Below the pieces are notes generated by a model. It was not told the origin of the DNA, did no database searches, and saw only the letters and a program-made list of their open reading frames with translations. Both the position numbers and the translations under genes were made by a program. Positions 63,801 to 64,000 of a stretch of DNA of 64,000 nt are shown in pieces. The stretch spans positions 124,001-188,000 of the forward strand of contig JADJYT010000003.1 of the NCBI GenBank assembly GCA_016719635.1. The letters run 5' to 3'. This stretch comes from Sphingobacteriales bacterium. Lineage in GTDB: Bacteria > Bacteroidota > Bacteroidia > Chitinophagales > JADIYW01. Each line of letters opens with the position of its first letter. Within the stretch, counting starts at the first letter, position 1.

Positions 63801-64000
63801 CCTGCGACTCCAGCGATTTCAGGTTTTTGTCGATTTCAAACAACAAGTCTTCCACACGGTTGAGGTCGGCTTCCGTAGCCTGCAGCTTAGCCAGCGTTTC
63901 TTTTTTACGGGTTTTATATTTGGAGATACCCGCTGCCTGTTCAATCAGAGTACGTCTCGCGTTGTCCACGTTGTTCAGAATCTGGTCTATCATCTTTAAT
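60880..64000 (-). CDS. smc: chromosome segregation protein SMC, 5' partial
   Basis: The visible 1037-plus residues lack only the N-terminal Walker A region, which lies beyond the window; the frame stays open to the last base, so the internal Met at 63993 is not the start. LIEQAAGISKYKTRK marks the end of the N-terminal head. Two long coiled coils flank the hinge (about residues 350-520, with EGFPESIKFLK and SGGAVGLFEGKRLG). The C-terminal head has the ABC signature LSGGEKTLTALSLLFGLYLYKP and Walker B FCILDEVDAPLDD. SMC organises and segregates the chromosome with ScpA and ScpB. This is core genome and marks the right edge of the accessory locus. Confidence 0.96.
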   Translation of the reverse strand, partial: LKMIDQILNNVDNARRTLIEQAAGISKYKTRKKETLAKLQATEADLNRVEDLLFEIDKNLKSLESQARKARQYKNYKEEYKVISIDLSKYELHGINESFVLSNKEIEEQEDKRLEISTQMESAEAQLEKEKLAVLEKEKSLSEQQKQLNAFLSQLQEKESQKKIDQQKSSFLKDKIVQLTNQIKQASAVIENLGTEIESLKTYNQEDEQKLEVIRVEFDEAKSMLDEQRNANLDFRNNLDAARTKHVQSTNRITETEKLIAVKESQQEALQLSAQRSMFENEERIKTLEGLKSDIVHTEEKISKQKLLVEDLRKKEEENNGKIKTLEEKTEQLRHELTNKNRTLDAKNNEYKLTKNMIDNLEGFPESIKFLKKNVNWLKDTPLLSDIIYSEEKYRVAIESVLQPYLNNFVVDTENEALNAIDILSQSSVGKASFLILNFFRNIQYPSSVQTIPNAKRALDVVQIDEKYQPLLTYLLQGIYIAEEHTDVSQIFDQLETKKDIFIISNSGHLLKSDKQISGGAVGLFEGKRLGRIKNLEILEKEIRELEMEVMDLKKITQDNFNELQHLKVNSFRNVIEREVHEWQQVEKELVAKKSKIESEENSIGKITSQAQALQEQIASIMQEMEPLKTVLADHIQASMLDKEALDNLENDFRRANELYNQFSQTFNQANIKFIQQENKLKSNQQTLTYKQHQLEENQHRLKTATEDIGNAQLEIDILEESIAKIETELIESYKEKELQMQTLSDQETDYYKFKEGITAIEDAIRDKNRVKQQIEQTIMNKKELLGDLKLRLNVLKERLSIEFHMDAEEFTASLELPETPKEDLQDRLEKVKRRIENFGEVNPMAEEAYNEMKERFDFITTQKQDLIDSKTNLMETMLEIENTAKGQFLETFQAVRENFISVFRSMFTDDDNCDLVLVNPDDPLESDIDIIAKPKGKRPQSINQLSGGEKTLTALSLLFGLYLYKPAPFCILDEVDAPLDDTNIKKFNDAIRKFSANSQFIIVTHNKSTMASVDSIYGVTMVKQGISRVVPVDFSSLN

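Overview
This window looks like a chromosomal fragment of a Bacteroidota (Bacteroidetes) bacterium. The signs are a protease with a PKD domain and a type IX secretion C-terminal signal, a fragmented TonB receptor with a carboxypeptidase-regulatory-like N-terminus, a large outer-membrane barrel protein, several promoters of the TTG-N19-TAnnTTTG type, and generally tight AT-leaning gene packing. The genus cannot be named from sequence alone. No rRNA, tRNA, CRISPR array or insertion sequence was seen. Both ends cut genes: a DUF4197 protein at the left and smc at the right.

Region 1 (0-16 kb) is ordinary housekeeping and metabolic sequence: an alpha-methylacyl-CoA racemase-like protein, an outer-membrane barrel protein, a nitroreductase, prmC, ribD followed by a DMT permease and a YigZ-family protein, rdgB, ilvE, the secreted M43-type metalloprotease, and an operon pairing an Mpo1-like (DUF962) protein with a class-3 aldehyde dehydrogenase. 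Region 2 (16-19 kb) holds a small lipoprotein and a full-length TonB receptor that are both broken by many frameshifts. Region 3 (19-32.6 kb) is catabolic: a type-III PLP aldolase/racemase-like protein, an alpha/beta hydrolase, a second aldehyde dehydrogenase, an operon with a GMC oxidoreductase and a haloalkane-dehalogenase-like hydrolase, a cytochrome P450, tryptophanase, and the glyoxylate-shunt pair malate synthase and isocitrate lyase. Inside it, about 340 bases (22.80-23.14 kb) of long C, A and T runs look like an assembly or read artefact.

Region 4 (32.7-60.8 kb) is the unusual part. Two methyltransferases and two UbiA-type membrane prenyltransferases flank a block of thirteen consecutive phytanoyl-CoA-dioxygenase-like (PhyH, Fe(II)/2-oxoglutarate) genes, four on the plus strand and nine on the minus strand. 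Next come a polytopic membrane protein, a B12-binding radical SAM enzyme, a methyltransferase, a NodB-type deacetylase, a second radical SAM protein with an N-terminal SPASM-like cysteine region, and a carbamoyltransferase (NodU/SxtI type) with an SGNH protein and an SxtJ-like membrane protein, then two more SGNH proteins. I infer a biosynthetic locus for a prenylated or lipid-linked, methylated, repeatedly hydroxylated and carbamoylated compound or surface glycoconjugate. The product is unknown, and the grouping into one pathway is inference from proximity.

Many genes in regions 2 and 4 are interrupted by single-base indels, and those I could localise best lie in short A, T or C runs, while regions 1 and 3 are almost free of them. 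Sequencing error is the simplest explanation, but decay of accessory genes is not excluded. Broken genes are listed as pseudogene with their full conceptual extent.
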